DNA from: Micromonospora sp. C31 | GTDB lineage: Bacteria; Actinomycetota; Actinomycetes; Mycobacteriales; Micromonosporaceae | DNA: 64,000 nucleotides | Direction of reading: 5' to 3' | NCBI RefSeq assembly: GCF_018070575.1 | Contig: NZ_JAGPXN010000001.1 | Span: 310,001 to 374,000, forward strand | Shown here: one piece after another, positions 15,129-23,705 of the stretch | Layout: every line of letters begins with the position of its first letter | How positions within the stretch are numbered: the stretch's first letter is position 1 | Notes under the pieces: generated by a model | Database searches by the model: none | What the model saw: only the letters and a program-made list of their open reading frames with translations | What the model was told of the DNA's origin: nothing | Made by a program: the position numbers and the translations under genes

Positions 15129-16772
15129 TCAGCCGGTGGAGCGGCCGTCGTTACGGACCAGCGGAACGACGAGCGTCGCCTCCGTGCCGCCCTTCGCGCC
15201 GTCGCGCAGCTCGATGGTGCCGCGCAGTTCGCCGGTGACCAGCGCCCGGACGATCTGCAACCCGAGGTTGCCGCCCCGCTCGGCGTCGAAGTCGGGCGGC
15301 AGCCCGCGCCCGTTGTCGGTGACCGAGACGTGCAGCATCTTGCGGAACCGGTGCGCCGACACCACGACCTCCGCCGCGCCCGCACCGGCCCCCTCCGATC
15401 CCGCCAGACCGGCCCCCTCCGGTCCCTCCGCGCCGGCGGCCACCGGTTGCGCCGGTTGCGCCGGTTGCGCCGGGGCGAAGCCTCCGGGGCCCGTCGGGGC
15501 GGTCGCCTCGGCGGGCGGCGGGAAGCCGTGCTCGACGGCGTTGAGCAGCAGCTCGTTGAGCACCATCACCAGCGACGTGGCGACCTCGGCGGGCAGTACG
15601 CCGAAGCTGCCCTCGCGCCGCATGCCGACCGTGGCCTCGGTCGCCGCCACCTCCGTCGCGGCGCTGGCCACCCGGTCGACGATGCCGTCGAACTCGACCG
15701 CCTCGTCGCTGGACATGGAGAGGGTCTCGTGCACCAGCGCGATGGAGGCGACCCGGCGTACCGACTCCTCCAGGGCGATCCGGGCCTCCGGCATGGACAC
15801 CCGGCGAGCCTGGAGGCGGAGCAGCGCGGCGACCGTCTGCAGGTTGTTCTTCACCCGGTGGTGGATCTCCCGGATGGTGGCGTCCTTGGTGATCAGGGCG
15901 CGGTCGCGGCGGCGTACCTCGGTGATGTCGCGGACCAGGACCAGCGCGCCGATCGGCACCCCGGCGGGCATCAGCGGCAGCGCCCTGGTCAGCATCGTCG
16001 CACCCCGCGCGTCGATCTCCCGGCGGGGCGGGGCCTCGCCGCGCAGCGCGGCGAGGATCCCGTTCGCCGCGTCCGTGCCCTCCAGCGGGTCGCTCGCCAG
16101 CCGGCGGTGCAGCGCCGCCAGGTCCTCGCCCACCAGGTGGGAGGCGTAGCCCAGCCGTCGGTACGCCGACTGCGCGTTCGGGCTGGCGTAGGTGACCTTG
16201 CCGCCGGCGTCGAGCCGGACCAGCCCGTCGCCGACGCGCGGGGCGGAGGTGGTCTCCCCGGGATGGCGCGGCGGCGGGAAGGTCCCGTCGGCGATCATCT
16301 GGGCCAGGTCGTCGGCGGTGGTGAGGTAGTTCAGCTCCAGCTGGCTCGGGGTACGCGCGGTGGAGAGGTTGGTGTCCCGCCCCACCACGGCGATCACCTC
16401 GCCGGCCTCGCCGGCGGTGGTGCGCAGCCGGACCGGGATCGCCTCGTGGCGGGCCGGCACGTCGCCGTACCAGACCGGGTCGCCCTCCCGCCAGATCCGG
16501 CCCTGCCGGTGGGCCACCTCCAGGTGGGCCACCTCGGGCCCACCGACGATCCGCCCCACCTGGTCGTCCAGGTACGCGGTGGGTGCGGTCGTCGGCCGGA
16601 CCTGGGAGACGCAGAGGAACGCCCCGTCAGCGTCCACGGGTACCCAGAGCAGCAGGTCGGCGAAGGACAGATCGGACAGCAACTGCCAGTCGCCGGCGAT
16701 CCGGTGCAGGTGGTCGATGTCGGCCGGACGGAGGCGGGTGTGCTCCTCGGCGAGGTCGCGCAGCGTGGACAC
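15129..16772 (-). CDS. pdtaS: PdtaS-type cytoplasmic sensor histidine kinase
   Basis: This 547-residue soluble kinase resembles the mycobacterial PdtaS sensor. An N-terminal GAF-like domain (1-150) and a PAS domain (about 185-290) precede the HisKA_2 box REIHHRVKNNLQTV, whose first His of the pair is phosphorylated. The ATPase domain has NELLLNAVEH (N-box), VTDNGRGLP (G1) and GGNLGLQIV (G2). A Pro/Ala/Gly-rich insertion of about 50 residues lies between N-box and G1, partly coded by a 9-bp tandem repeat. PdtaS partners with the antiterminator response regulator PdtaR, which is not in the window. The GTG at 16772 is the start. Confidence 0.88.
   Translation of the reverse strand: MSTLRDLAEEHTRLRPADIDHLHRIAGDWQLLSDLSFADLLLWVPVDADGAFLCVSQVRPTTAPTAYLDDQVGRIVGGPEVAHLEVAHRQGRIWREGDPVWYGDVPARHEAIPVRLRTTAGEAGEVIAVVGRDTNLSTARTPSQLELNYLTTADDLAQMIADGTFPPPRHPGETTSAPRVGDGLVRLDAGGKVTYASPNAQSAYRRLGYASHLVGEDLAALHRRLASDPLEGTDAANGILAALRGEAPPRREIDARGATMLTRALPLMPAGVPIGALVLVRDITEVRRRDRALITKDATIREIHHRVKNNLQTVAALLRLQARRVSMPEARIALEESVRRVASIALVHETLSMSSDEAVEFDGIVDRVASAATEVAATEATVGMRREGSFGVLPAEVATSLVMVLNELLLNAVEHGFPPPAEATAPTGPGGFAPAQPAQPAQPVAAGAEGPEGAGLAGSEGAGAGAAEVVVSAHRFRKMLHVSVTDNGRGLPPDFDAERGGNLGLQIVRALVTGELRGTIELRDGAKGGTEATLVVPLVRNDGRSTG
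15443..15469. repeat. 9-bp tandem repeat x3 inside the kinase gene
   Basis: CCGGTTGCG is repeated three times and encodes a Gln-Pro-Ala repeat within the ATPase-domain insertion of the PdtaS-like kinase. Copy-number changes would stay in frame. Confidence 0.8.
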
Positions 16773-16797
16773 GCTGACCAGCGTGCCACGGCGGGCG

Positions 16798-17850
16798 TCA
16801 CATCGTCGCGGTGACCTTCTTCAGCCCGCGCGGCGCGTCCGGGTCCTCGCCCCGGGCGAGCGCCAGCGCCAGCGCCAGGCGCTGCAACGGCAGGATGTCC
16901 AGCAGCGGCGCGTACCGCTCGTCGACCTCGGGGACGGCCATCCGGGTGGCGCCCTCGACCTCGGCGGAGCCGACCACCACCACGTCGGCGCGGCGCTCGC
17001 CGAGCCGGGGCAGCACCTCGCCCATCGACCGGCCACCCGGCCCGGAGCCGACCACGGCGAGCACCGGCACGTCCGGGTCGGTCATGGCGAGGGGCCCGTG
17101 CAGCAGGTCGGCGCCGGAGAACGCGAGCGCCGGCAGGTAGGAGGTCTCCATCAGCTTCAGCGCGGCCTCACGGGCGGTCGGGTACGCGTATCCGCGACCG
17201 GTGGTGACGAGCTGGCCGGCGAAGCGGTAGCGGGGCGCGAGCTGGGCCGGGGTGGGATCCTCCAGGGTGCGGGCGGCCAGCGCGGGCAGCGCGGAGAGCG
17301 CCTCCCGTTCGTCGGCGGGCAGCGCGCCGTCGCCGGCCCGGACGCCCTCGACGAGCATCAGCAGGGCGAGCAGCTCGGCGGTGTAGGTCTTGGTGGCGGC
17401 CACCGCGCGCTCGTGCCCGGCGGCGATGTCGACGCTGAGCTCGGCGACGCCGGCCAGCGGGGAGTCGGGCGCGTTGGTGACCGCGAGGGTCAGCGCGCCC
17501 GAGGCGCGGGCGGTCCGCAGCACCTCGGCGAGGTCGGGCGAGCCGCCGCTCTGGCTGACGCCCACGACCAGCGCGTCGGAGAGGTCCGGCTCGGCGCCGT
17601 AGAGGGTGACGACGCTGGGCGAGGCGAGGCCGGCGGGCAGACCGAGCCGGATCTCGGTCAGGTACGCCCCGTAGAGGGCGGCGTGGTCGGAGGTGCCCCG
17701 GGCGGTGAAGACCACGTGCCGGGGGCGGCGTTGCGCGATGACCGCCGCCACCCGGGCGATCGCCCCGGCGTGCCCGGCGGAGAGCAGCCGCTCGTAGCCC
17801 GCCGGCTGCTCGTCGATGTCGGCGGCCATGCCAGCCCCTGCACGCGTCAC
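16798..17850 (-). CDS. Double-SIS-domain sugar-phosphate isomerase/deaminase
   Basis: This 350-residue protein has two SIS domains. The first contains FTARGTSDHAALYG and VGVSQSGGSPDL, the Ser-rich phosphosugar loop. The second contains TTGRGYAYPTAREAALK and HGPLA. It matches the isomerase half of glucosamine-6-phosphate synthase, even to the KKVTATM-like terminus, but lacks the N-terminal glutaminase. It is therefore more likely a GlcN-6-P deaminase-like or AgaS-like enzyme of amino-sugar catabolism. The GTG at 17850 follows GGAGGAG at good distance. I looked for a DasR operator upstream and found no convincing one. Confidence 0.85.
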   Translation of the reverse strand: MTRAGAGMAADIDEQPAGYERLLSAGHAGAIARVAAVIAQRRPRHVVFTARGTSDHAALYGAYLTEIRLGLPAGLASPSVVTLYGAEPDLSDALVVGVSQSGGSPDLAEVLRTARASGALTLAVTNAPDSPLAGVAELSVDIAAGHERAVAATKTYTAELLALLMLVEGVRAGDGALPADEREALSALPALAARTLEDPTPAQLAPRYRFAGQLVTTGRGYAYPTAREAALKLMETSYLPALAFSGADLLHGPLAMTDPDVPVLAVVGSGPGGRSMGEVLPRLGERRADVVVVGSAEVEGATRMAVPEVDERYAPLLDILPLQRLALALALARGEDPDAPRGLKKVTATM

Positions 17851-18016
17851 GGAAACTCCTCCCACTGCGCGGTTGCCGCGCGTTTCCTGCTCAGTCTTGC
17901 ACGTTTGAGCTGGACCGAGCAATCGAACGAGCAGTAGTGCGCAGATGATCACCATCCCGCCGCAACATCACCTAGGCTTGCCCGACCCACCGGAGCCCGA
18001 CGAGCGAGAGGACCAC

Positions 18017-19828
18017 GTGCCCGAGGACGACCGGCCGCTGCCCGCGGCGGAGGAACTGGCCCTGGCCCGTCTCGCCATGGACGACGGCGACCTGAGACAC
18101 GCCGCGGGTCACGTCGCCGCGGCGCTGGCCCAGGCCCCGACCCTGCCCGAGGTGCACGAGACCCTCGCCCGGCTCGCCGCCGCCGACGGCGCGGGCGGCG
18201 TCGACCTCTTCCCGCTCCAGGGTCACGCCTTCGTCGGCGCCGTGGTGGCCCGCGCGCACCTGCTCGCCGCCGTCGGCCGGCCCGCGGAGGGGCTCGACCT
18301 GCTGGTCGCGGCGACCGGCCACGCGCCGGGAACCGGCTGGGCCGCGGTGCCGTGGGTGACCACCCCGCAACTCGCCGAGCGCCTCGAACCGGACCGGACC
18401 GCCCGGATCCTGATGCAGGTCTGCGCCGCCGTGTCCGATCCCGTGCCCCGGGCCGACCGGGCCGCCCTGGCCCCCTACCTGGCGCTGGCCCGCAACGCGG
18501 TCACCGTCCACCCCGGGTGCGGACTGCTGCTGGGCGCGGCGTCCGCGCTGGCCAGGCGGGTCGGCGAGGTCGACCTGGCGATCCGCTGGGCCGCCCGGGG
18601 CGTACGCGCGGAGCCGTCGAAGATCGGCGAGGTGTGGCTCGGGTACGCGTACCGCAGCGCCGGGCGCACCCGCGAGGCACTGGCGGCACTCGGTCGCGCC
18701 GTCGCGCACGACCCCGACGACCTGACCGTCTACGCCGACATCGCCGGCACCCTCGCCGACAACGGGCGGCTCGACGAGGCGCTCGACTGGATCGACCGGG
18801 CACTGGCCCGGGACCCGTCGTTCGAATGCGCCGTGCACACCGCGCACCGGCTGCGGCACCAGCGCGACGGCGACGTGGCACACCTCGTCGCGCTCGCCGA
18901 CTTCGTCCGGGAGCATCCCGACGACACGCACGAACACGGCGACCTGGCCGAGAGCTGCCGGGGTCGGCCCTGGCTCGGGCAGGTCACCCCGGCGACGGGG
19001 CCGGTGGTGGACGCGCTGCGCCGGGCCGTCGCCGACGAGCACGCCGGCCTCGGCGCCGTACGGCTGGACTCGCCCGCGCCGCCCAGCGCGACGCGTACCG
19101 CCGCGACGGCCGCGCCCGGGCTGCGGATCGAGGTGGCCGGCGTACCCGAGCCGGACCCGCGCGAGCCCCGGCGGGCGACCGACCGACGGCTCTGGCACCA
19201 CGACGGGGCGACGGTCGTGCCCGCCGTGCCGGCGCCCTCGCCGGAGGCTGCCGCGCGGCTACGGCAGCTCGCCCACCCGGCGTGGCCGCACCCGCCGGCG
19301 GCGTACGACGCGGCGGTGGGCCTGGCCACCCTCGAACTGGCCGACCTGCTCGGCCTGCTGGCGCATCCGCCGGAGGCGCCGCCCACCGCGCTGGGCCGGG
19401 TCCTCGGGCAGGACCCCTCGCTCTGGGTGCGCTGCGTGCAGGTGTGGGCGTGCCTCGGCCTGCTGCACCACCGCACCGACGAGCCGTGGGCGGAGTCGAC
19501 CCGGCGCCGGGTGCTGCTGGACCTGGTCTGGGGCGTCGAGGACTGGGTCACCGAGGCGGCCCTGTTCGCCCTGGTCACCGCCGCCTGGGTCGACCCGGAG
19601 GTACGCCCCGAGGTGGCCCGGGTGGTGACCGAGCGGTTGGCCGACGTGGCGGCGGTCGCCCGGACCCGCCCCGTACCGATCGCGCCGTCCCTGGCGCACC
19701 TGTCCCTGGCCAGTCCGGCCCTGGACCCGCAGACCGCGGCCCTGGCCACCTCGCTGGCGGCCAGCCGACCGGCGCCCCGGCCGCGCTCCCGCCTGGGCCG
19801 CCTCTGGCGGCGTCTCAGGAGCCGCTGA
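18017..19828 (+). CDS. Tetratricopeptide-repeat protein, unknown partner
   Basis: This protein of about 603 residues has TPR helices in its middle part. The clearest pair is GEVWLGYAYRSAGRTREAL and YADIAGTLADNGRLDEAL. The N- and C-terminal parts are alanine- and arginine-rich helical sequence with no enzyme motif, and there is no signal peptide. It probably scaffolds a protein complex in the cytoplasm. The GTG at 18017 follows GAGAGGA at good spacing and is preferred. An ATG at 17945 would add 24 residues but lacks a clear ribosome site, and that stretch includes TAGGCT, a possible -10. It overlaps the convergent GNAT gene by 14 bp. Confidence 0.7.
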   Translation: MPEDDRPLPAAEELALARLAMDDGDLRHAAGHVAAALAQAPTLPEVHETLARLAAADGAGGVDLFPLQGHAFVGAVVARAHLLAAVGRPAEGLDLLVAATGHAPGTGWAAVPWVTTPQLAERLEPDRTARILMQVCAAVSDPVPRADRAALAPYLALARNAVTVHPGCGLLLGAASALARRVGEVDLAIRWAARGVRAEPSKIGEVWLGYAYRSAGRTREALAALGRAVAHDPDDLTVYADIAGTLADNGRLDEALDWIDRALARDPSFECAVHTAHRLRHQRDGDVAHLVALADFVREHPDDTHEHGDLAESCRGRPWLGQVTPATGPVVDALRRAVADEHAGLGAVRLDSPAPPSATRTAATAAPGLRIEVAGVPEPDPREPRRATDRRLWHHDGATVVPAVPAPSPEAAARLRQLAHPAWPHPPAAYDAAVGLATLELADLLGLLAHPPEAPPTALGRVLGQDPSLWVRCVQVWACLGLLHHRTDEPWAESTRRRVLLDLVWGVEDWVTEAALFALVTAAWVDPEVRPEVARVVTERLADVAAVARTRPVPIAPSLAHLSLASPALDPQTAALATSLAASRPAPRPRSRLGRLWRRLRSR

Positions 19829-20324
19829 GGTCCAGCCGGAGGCCGAGCAGTTCCACCCCGTCCAGGGGCGCCCAGTCCAGCTCGGGCGCCCGGACGAACC
19901 CGCGACGCCGGTAGAGCCGCTGGGCGGAGGCGGCGAAGCCGCTGCGCACGCAGATGACCACGGCGGAACAGCCCAGCCCGGCCGCCCGCGACACGCAGGC
20001 CTCGACCAGCGCCGCGCCGACGCCCCGCCCCTGCGCGGCCGGGTCGACCGCCAGCATCCGGAACTCCGCCTCGCCCGAGCGGGACAGCTCGGCGTAACGG
20101 GTGCCGGGCAGGACGAAGGTCACCGAGCCGAGCAGCTCGCCGGTGGCGTCGTCGACGGCGACGAGCACCTCGCCGTCCTGGGCCCGCGACGCCACGTCGG
20201 CGAGTACGGCGGCGTAGCCGTGTTCGCCCTTGAGCTGGCCGTCCGCCTCGTACGCGGCGACCGTCAGCCGGGCCACCGCCGCGAAGTCGTCCGGCCCGGC
20301 CGGGCGGACCGAGAGGCCGGTCAA
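19815..20324 (-). CDS. GNAT family N-acetyltransferase
   Basis: This 169-residue single-domain GNAT enzyme transfers an acetyl group from acetyl-CoA. Strand 1 begins with SVRPAGPDDFAAV. The acetyl-CoA motif A is MLAVDPAAQGRGVGAAL, with the Q/R-x-x-G-x-A loop. Motif B is SAQRLYRRRGFVR. The substrate is unknown. It starts with TTG at 20324, overlapping the stop of the upstream biotinyl-carrier gene by 4 bp (TTGA), so the two are translationally coupled. Its 3' end overlaps the convergent TPR gene by 14 bp. Confidence 0.87.
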   Translation of the reverse strand: MTGLSVRPAGPDDFAAVARLTVAAYEADGQLKGEHGYAAVLADVASRAQDGEVLVAVDDATGELLGSVTFVLPGTRYAELSRSGEAEFRMLAVDPAAQGRGVGAALVEACVSRAAGLGCSAVVICVRSGFAASAQRLYRRRGFVRAPELDWAPLDGVELLGLRLDLSGS

Positions 20325-20536
20325 TCGATCACCGCGATCAGGTCACCGTCCTGCACGACGTCGCCCTCGTTGACCGCGAGCTGCTTGACGACACCGTCGG
20401 ACTCGGCGACAACCGGGATCTCCATCTTCATCGACTCCAGGATCACCAGCGTGTCCCCCTCGGACACGGTGTCCCCGGCCGACGCGACGACCTTCCAGAC
20501 GTTCGCCACCATCTCGGCGCGGATCTCCTCGGCCAT
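20321..20536 (-). CDS. Stand-alone biotin/lipoyl attachment protein (TB7.3-like)
   Basis: This 71-residue protein consists only of the biotinyl/lipoyl hammerhead domain. ESMKM at 34-38 places the modified Lys at 37, and the Met neighbours favour biotin over lipoate. It matches the TB7.3 biotinylated protein known next to rshA/sigH in M. tuberculosis, and the same neighbours follow here. As a free carrier it should serve a biotin-dependent carboxylase encoded elsewhere. The ATG at 20536 follows GGAGGG by eight bases, and a longer frame upstream was rejected for that reason. Confidence 0.9.
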   Translation of the reverse strand: MAEEIRAEMVANVWKVVASAGDTVSEGDTLVILESMKMEIPVVAESDGVVKQLAVNEGDVVQDGDLIAVID

Positions 20537-20849
20537 GTCCAGGGCCCTCCCTCTCACGGTTGCCTGCCGACGTATCCAATCATGCGGGCGACCTCCGGCG
20601 GGCGTGGAGCGCCCCGGGCGGGTGGTCGATCGACTCGCATCCGGCCGGTTGGCGGAACGCGGCCCGGCCGGTGGGTGGCGGCCTCAGGCGTGTCGGGCGG
20701 CGCGGCGCACGGCCGGCGGCCCCGGCGGACGACGGCGGGTGCCGGCCGCACTAGCATCAGCGGGTCGGACCCCGGCGCCGGGAGGACCGGTGCGTGCACC
20801 GGCGCCGAGCTCGTGCGCAGGCGGATCCGACCATCACGAGGAGGTCACC

Positions 20850-20924
20850 ATGGCGAAGAAGGCCCGCAAGAAGAAGGCCCGTAAGAAGAGCGGCGCGAAC
20901 CACGGCAAGCGCCCCAACTCCTGA
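20850..20924 (+). CDS. 50S ribosomal protein bL37 (24 residues)
   Basis: This very short gene has an excellent ribosome site (GAGGAGG, five bases before the ATG). The 24-residue product begins MAKKARKKKARKK and ends ANHGKRPNS, matching the actinobacterial ribosomal protein bL37 in length, basic character and the NHGKRPN ending. In mycobacterial ribosomes bL37 binds 23S rRNA near the peptidyl-transferase region. It is transcribed alone and ends in a perfect 19-bp hairpin. At this size gene finders often miss it. Confidence 0.9.
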   Translation: MAKKARKKKARKKSGANHGKRPNS

Positions 20925-20968
20925 CCGGCGGCCGGGTCCCACGGCCCGGCGTCGACCGGTCGGCGCGA

Positions 20969-21008
20969 ACGACGGTGGCCCGGGTCGTCCGACCCGGGCC
21001 ACCGTCGT
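20969..21008. terminator. Perfect 19-bp bidirectional terminator
   Basis: The arms 20969-20987 and 20990-21008 are exact reverse complements with a 2-nt gap. It lies between bL37 and the convergent rsrA stop. Confidence 0.85.
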
Positions 21009-21059
21009 CGCCGTATCCGTGGCCCCCGACCGAGGTCGGGTGCCGTTGCCGGCCGGACC

Positions 21060-21347
21060 TCAGTCGGCCAGCTCCTTCGACTCGCTGCTCTCGAAGACGA
21101 CCAGCTCGGTGAGGCGCAGCCGCAACCGCTCCCGCAGCTGGTCGGGCGCGGTCTCGTTGCCGCAGCACCGGGCGACCAGCGCCCGCACCTCCTGCTCGAT
21201 GCCGTACTCGCGCAGACACGGCCCGCACTCGTCGAGGTGGTGCCGGATCAGCGTGCGCCGCTCCTCGCCGCACTCCAGGTCCAGGTAGAGGTAGACCTCC
21301 GCGATGACCTCGCGGCAGTCCGTCTCGTGCGGATCCCCACAGCTCAT
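21060..21347 (-). CDS. rsrA: Zinc-binding anti-sigma factor RsrA/RshA
   Basis: This 95-residue redox-sensing anti-sigma factor holds SigR inactive until disulfide stress. The ZAS motif is HHLDECGPC, with His37, Cys41 and Cys44, and Cys11 completes the zinc site. These numbers match the S. coelicolor RsrA ligands. Further cysteines are at 3 and 26, plus a CC pair further on. Oxidation forms a disulfide that releases zinc and sigma. Its ATG lies one base past the sigR stop, so the two are translated as a pair. Confidence 0.95.
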   Translation of the reverse strand: MSCGDPHETDCREVIAEVYLYLDLECGEERRTLIRHHLDECGPCLREYGIEQEVRALVARCCGNETAPDQLRERLRLRLTELVVFESSESKELAD

Positions 21348-21348
21348 G

Positions 21349-21972
21349 TCAGACCTCCCGGCCGGCGGAAGCGGTCGAGCCCTTCTTCGACGCCGCGGCG
21401 CTGAAGCCCCGCTCGGCGGCGTACTGCTCGAGCAGCTTGCGCAGATTACGTCGGCCCCGGTGCAGGCGCGACATGACCGTGCCGATCGGCGTGCCCATGA
21501 TGTCGGCGACCTCCTTGTAGGAGAAGCCCTCGACGTCGGTGAGGTAGACGGCCAGTCGGAACTCCTCCGGCAGCTGCTGGAGGGCCTCCTTGACGTCGCT
21601 GTCCGGCAGCCGGTCCAGCGCCTCGGTCTCGGCCGAGCGCAGGCCGCTGGAGGTGTGCGACTCGGCCTCGGCGAGCTGCCAGTCGGTGATTTCGTCGGTC
21701 GGCGCCTGGATGGGCTGGCGCTGCCGCTTGCGGTAGGAGTTGATGTAGGTGTTGGTCAGGATCCGGTAGAGCCAGGCCTTGAGGTTCGTGCCCTGCTCGA
21801 ACTGGTGGAAGGCGGCGTACGCCTTCAGGTAGGTCTCCTGGACCAGGTCCTCGGCATCCGCCGGGTTGCGGGTCATCCGCAGCCCGGCAGCGTAGAGCTG
21901 ATCGACGAAGGGCATCGCGTCCCGCTCGAAGCGGGCCCTGCGCTCGTCCGTCTTCTCGGTGGTCAACCGCAC
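21349..21972 (-). CDS. sigR: ECF sigma factor SigR/SigH (thiol-oxidative stress)
   Basis: This is a Group 4 sigma factor of about 207 residues. Region 2 has [14 protein letters not shown] and [12 protein letters not shown]. Region 4 has [16 protein letters not shown] and [15 protein letters not shown], the helix-turn-helix that reads the GGAAT -35. It directs thiol-stress genes, with RsrA downstream as its antagonist. The GTG at 21972 or the TTG at 21966 fits the usual start. The frame stays open for about 93 codons upstream, so a longer isoform like the known SigR' of Streptomyces is possible. A SigR-type promoter lies at 22228-22254. Confidence 0.93.
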   Translation of the reverse strand: MRLTTEKTDERRARFERDAMPFVDQLYAAGLRMTRNPADAEDLVQETYLKAYAAFHQFEQGTNLKAWLYRILTNTYINSYRKRQRQPIQAPTDEITDWQLAEAESHTSSGLRSAETEALDRLPDSDVKEALQQLPEEFRLAVYLTDVEGFSYKEVADIMGTPIGTVMSRLHRGRRNLRKLLEQYAAERGFSAAASKKGSTASAGREV

Positions 21973-22227
21973 ATCCCCTCGCGTCGGATGCTGTCCCGCC
22001 GAGGATACGCGCCCGGACGTGCCCGCAGATTCACTTCCGGCGGGTGTGCTCGTCCTCACCGTGGTCGTGCGCCCCGCCGCCGGGCCGACCGGCGGCACCA
22101 CCGCGGGCCAGTCCGGGCCGCCCAGCAGCCGTCGAAGCTGCCGCGCTCCCCGCTCGTCCCGTTCCCGGGCCCGTGTCTCGGTCGGCACCGGTCTCCCCCC
22201 TCGCCAGAATTGTCGTCCGGGGGGTGC

Positions 22228-22254
22228 AACGCCCTCGACGGGGCGGGGCATTCC
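22228..22254 (-). promoter_or_regulatory. SigR-dependent autoregulatory promoter (GGAAT-N19-GTT)
   Basis: On the minus strand GGAAT (22250-22254) and GTT (22228-22230) are separated by 19 bp, which matches the established SigR/SigH consensus. It lies about 255 bp before the sigR start codon, so the transcript would carry a long leader that includes the open extension of the frame. Confidence 0.75.
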
Positions 22255-22419
22255 GCTGACCTCCCCTTTCCCGGTCCCGGCGCCGGCAGCGGGCCGGTGC
22301 TGGGACCAGGAAGGGCCTGGGAGGACCGGCGCCGCCGCCCGAACCGGGCGTCCGGCGCCATCCGATGCAACGACCCGCCGCCGCCGCCGGACACGGCCCG
22401 CCGCCGCGCCACCCCGCGC

Positions 22420-23034
22420 TCAGCGTCGCGCCCAGCCCCGCCCGCGCAGCCAGTCGCACACCACCGCGGCCGTACCGGCCGGGTCGCCCCGCAGGTCGTG
22501 CCGCTCCCCCGGGCGGGTCACCACACGCACCCCCGGCCCCGGCTCCGGCACCCCGAACGGGTCACGGTCTCCGTTGACCACGAGGGTCGGCAGGCCGGTC
22601 GCCAACTCCGCCGCCCGCGACCGCTCCGGGCGGCCGGGCGGATGCAGCGGAAACGCCAGCGCGACGACCCCGGTGGCGCCCACCGCCGGCGCGGTGCGGC
22701 ACGCCACCCGCGCGCCGCTGGAGCGCCCACCCACCAGCAGGGGTACGCCGGGATGCCGCTGTCGCAGCACGGCGAGCACCGCGGTCCACGCCTCGTCGAG
22801 GTGCCCCGCCGGAGCCGGCGCACGCCGGCCGGCGGCGCGGTACGGCTGGGTCACCCGGGCCACCACCAGGCCGGCGCCGACGGCCGCGTCCCGGAGCGCC
22901 CGCAGGTCGGGGGCGTCGACGTCACCGCCCGCGCCGTGGCCGAGCACCAGCAGGGCGCTCGGCGTACCCGTCGGCAGGTCGGTGTCGACCCGGGCGGGCC
23001 CGCGCGGGGTCGGAAGGTCGTCGTCGTGCGGCAC
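22420..23034 (-). CDS. Alpha/beta hydrolase, KANL3/Tex30-type dienelactone hydrolase fold
   Basis: This 204-residue cytoplasmic alpha/beta hydrolase of the small KANL3/Tex30-like group has no signal peptide. LLVLGHGAGG (29-38) is the oxyanion turn. GGRSSGAR holds the nucleophile Ser, NGDRDPFG the acidic residue, and RHDLRG the catalytic His. The substrate is unknown. It is upstream of sigR in the same direction, but the sigR promoter and a gap of about 450 bp separate them. A strong hairpin behind the next gene upstream insulates it. Confidence 0.82.
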   Translation of the reverse strand: MPHDDDLPTPRGPARVDTDLPTGTPSALLVLGHGAGGDVDAPDLRALRDAAVGAGLVVARVTQPYRAAGRRAPAPAGHLDEAWTAVLAVLRQRHPGVPLLVGGRSSGARVACRTAPAVGATGVVALAFPLHPPGRPERSRAAELATGLPTLVVNGDRDPFGVPEPGPGVRVVTRPGERHDLRGDPAGTAAVVCDWLRGRGWARR

Positions 23035-23067
23035 CGGCCCATTCTGCGGCGTCCGGGGCAGGACGGG

Positions 23068-23098
23068 CCGCCGGCCCGCCGAGGTGGCGGGCCGGCGG
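23068..23098 (-). terminator. 13-bp hairpin terminator after the WhiB gene
   Basis: The arms CCGCCGGCCCGCC and its complement enclose a 5-nt loop, directly downstream of the WhiB-family stop codon at 23118. Confidence 0.75.
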
Positions 23099-23117
23099 CG
23101 ACCGGTTCAGTCGGCGG

Positions 23118-23510
23118 TCAGCTCAGCGGCACCAGGGTGAGCAGCCGGTCCCGGACCGGTGGACCAGCCTCGTCGGCGGCGTCCGGATCCGGTTGCACCT
23201 CGTCGCGCCAGGCGATCAGCATCGCCCGCCGTTCGCGCGGGGTGGTGCCGCCCCAGACGCCGTGGCAGTCGCCCACGTCGAGGGCCCACGCCAGGCAGGA
23301 GCCCTGCACGTCACAGCTGCGGCAGAGCGCGACAGCCGCGTCGGCCGGCTCGTTCGGCGCCGGAAAGAACGTTTCCGGGTCGACGTTCTGGCAGGTTCCT
23401 CTGGTGCGCCACGCCTCGTCCTGGCGCCGCTCCCGCAACGCCCGCAGCAGCCGCGGATCTCGTCGTGCGGCGGCCACCTCGTGCGGGCGGGGCATACGTG
23501 CCCGTGTCAT
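23118..23510 (-). CDS. WhiB-family iron-sulfur regulator (third type)
   Basis: This 130-residue Wbl protein has cluster ligands Cys40, Cys63, Cys66 and Cys72 and the GVWGG turn at 84-88. It differs from WhiB1 in its 39-residue basic N-terminal extension and in a long C-terminal tail with an acidic patch (DPDAADEAG). It has an extra Cys82 but no AT-hook, so it is not WhiB7. I cannot place it in a numbered WhiB subgroup with certainty. GGAGGTGG before the ATG at 23510 fixes the start. A promoter of the form TTGTAC-N18-TACAAC lies just upstream (near 23590-23625, minus strand). Confidence 0.88.
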   Translation of the reverse strand: MTRARMPRPHEVAAARRDPRLLRALRERRQDEAWRTRGTCQNVDPETFFPAPNEPADAAVALCRSCDVQGSCLAWALDVGDCHGVWGGTTPRERRAMLIAWRDEVQPDPDAADEAGPPVRDRLLTLVPLS

Positions 23511-23705
23511 CCACCCACCTCCCCCGTGGGACCGGCAAGATCGGTGCGCGTCGTCCGCCCCGTGCGAATCGACACCCACCACCGGCGCTGTGTTGTATCG
23601 CACTTACGGACACCGGTACAAGACTTCACGGCGAACACGGGCGAACGCGGGGGCGACGTTTCGCCCGCAACTCTGGCAAATCACACCCGACAATGTGTCG
23701 GACTG

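Noticed and set aside
17851..17944. A DasR operator in front of the SIS-domain gene
   Set aside because: No match to the ACTGGTCTAGACCAGT-type palindrome could be found, only loosely symmetric GAGCA/TGCTC half sites.
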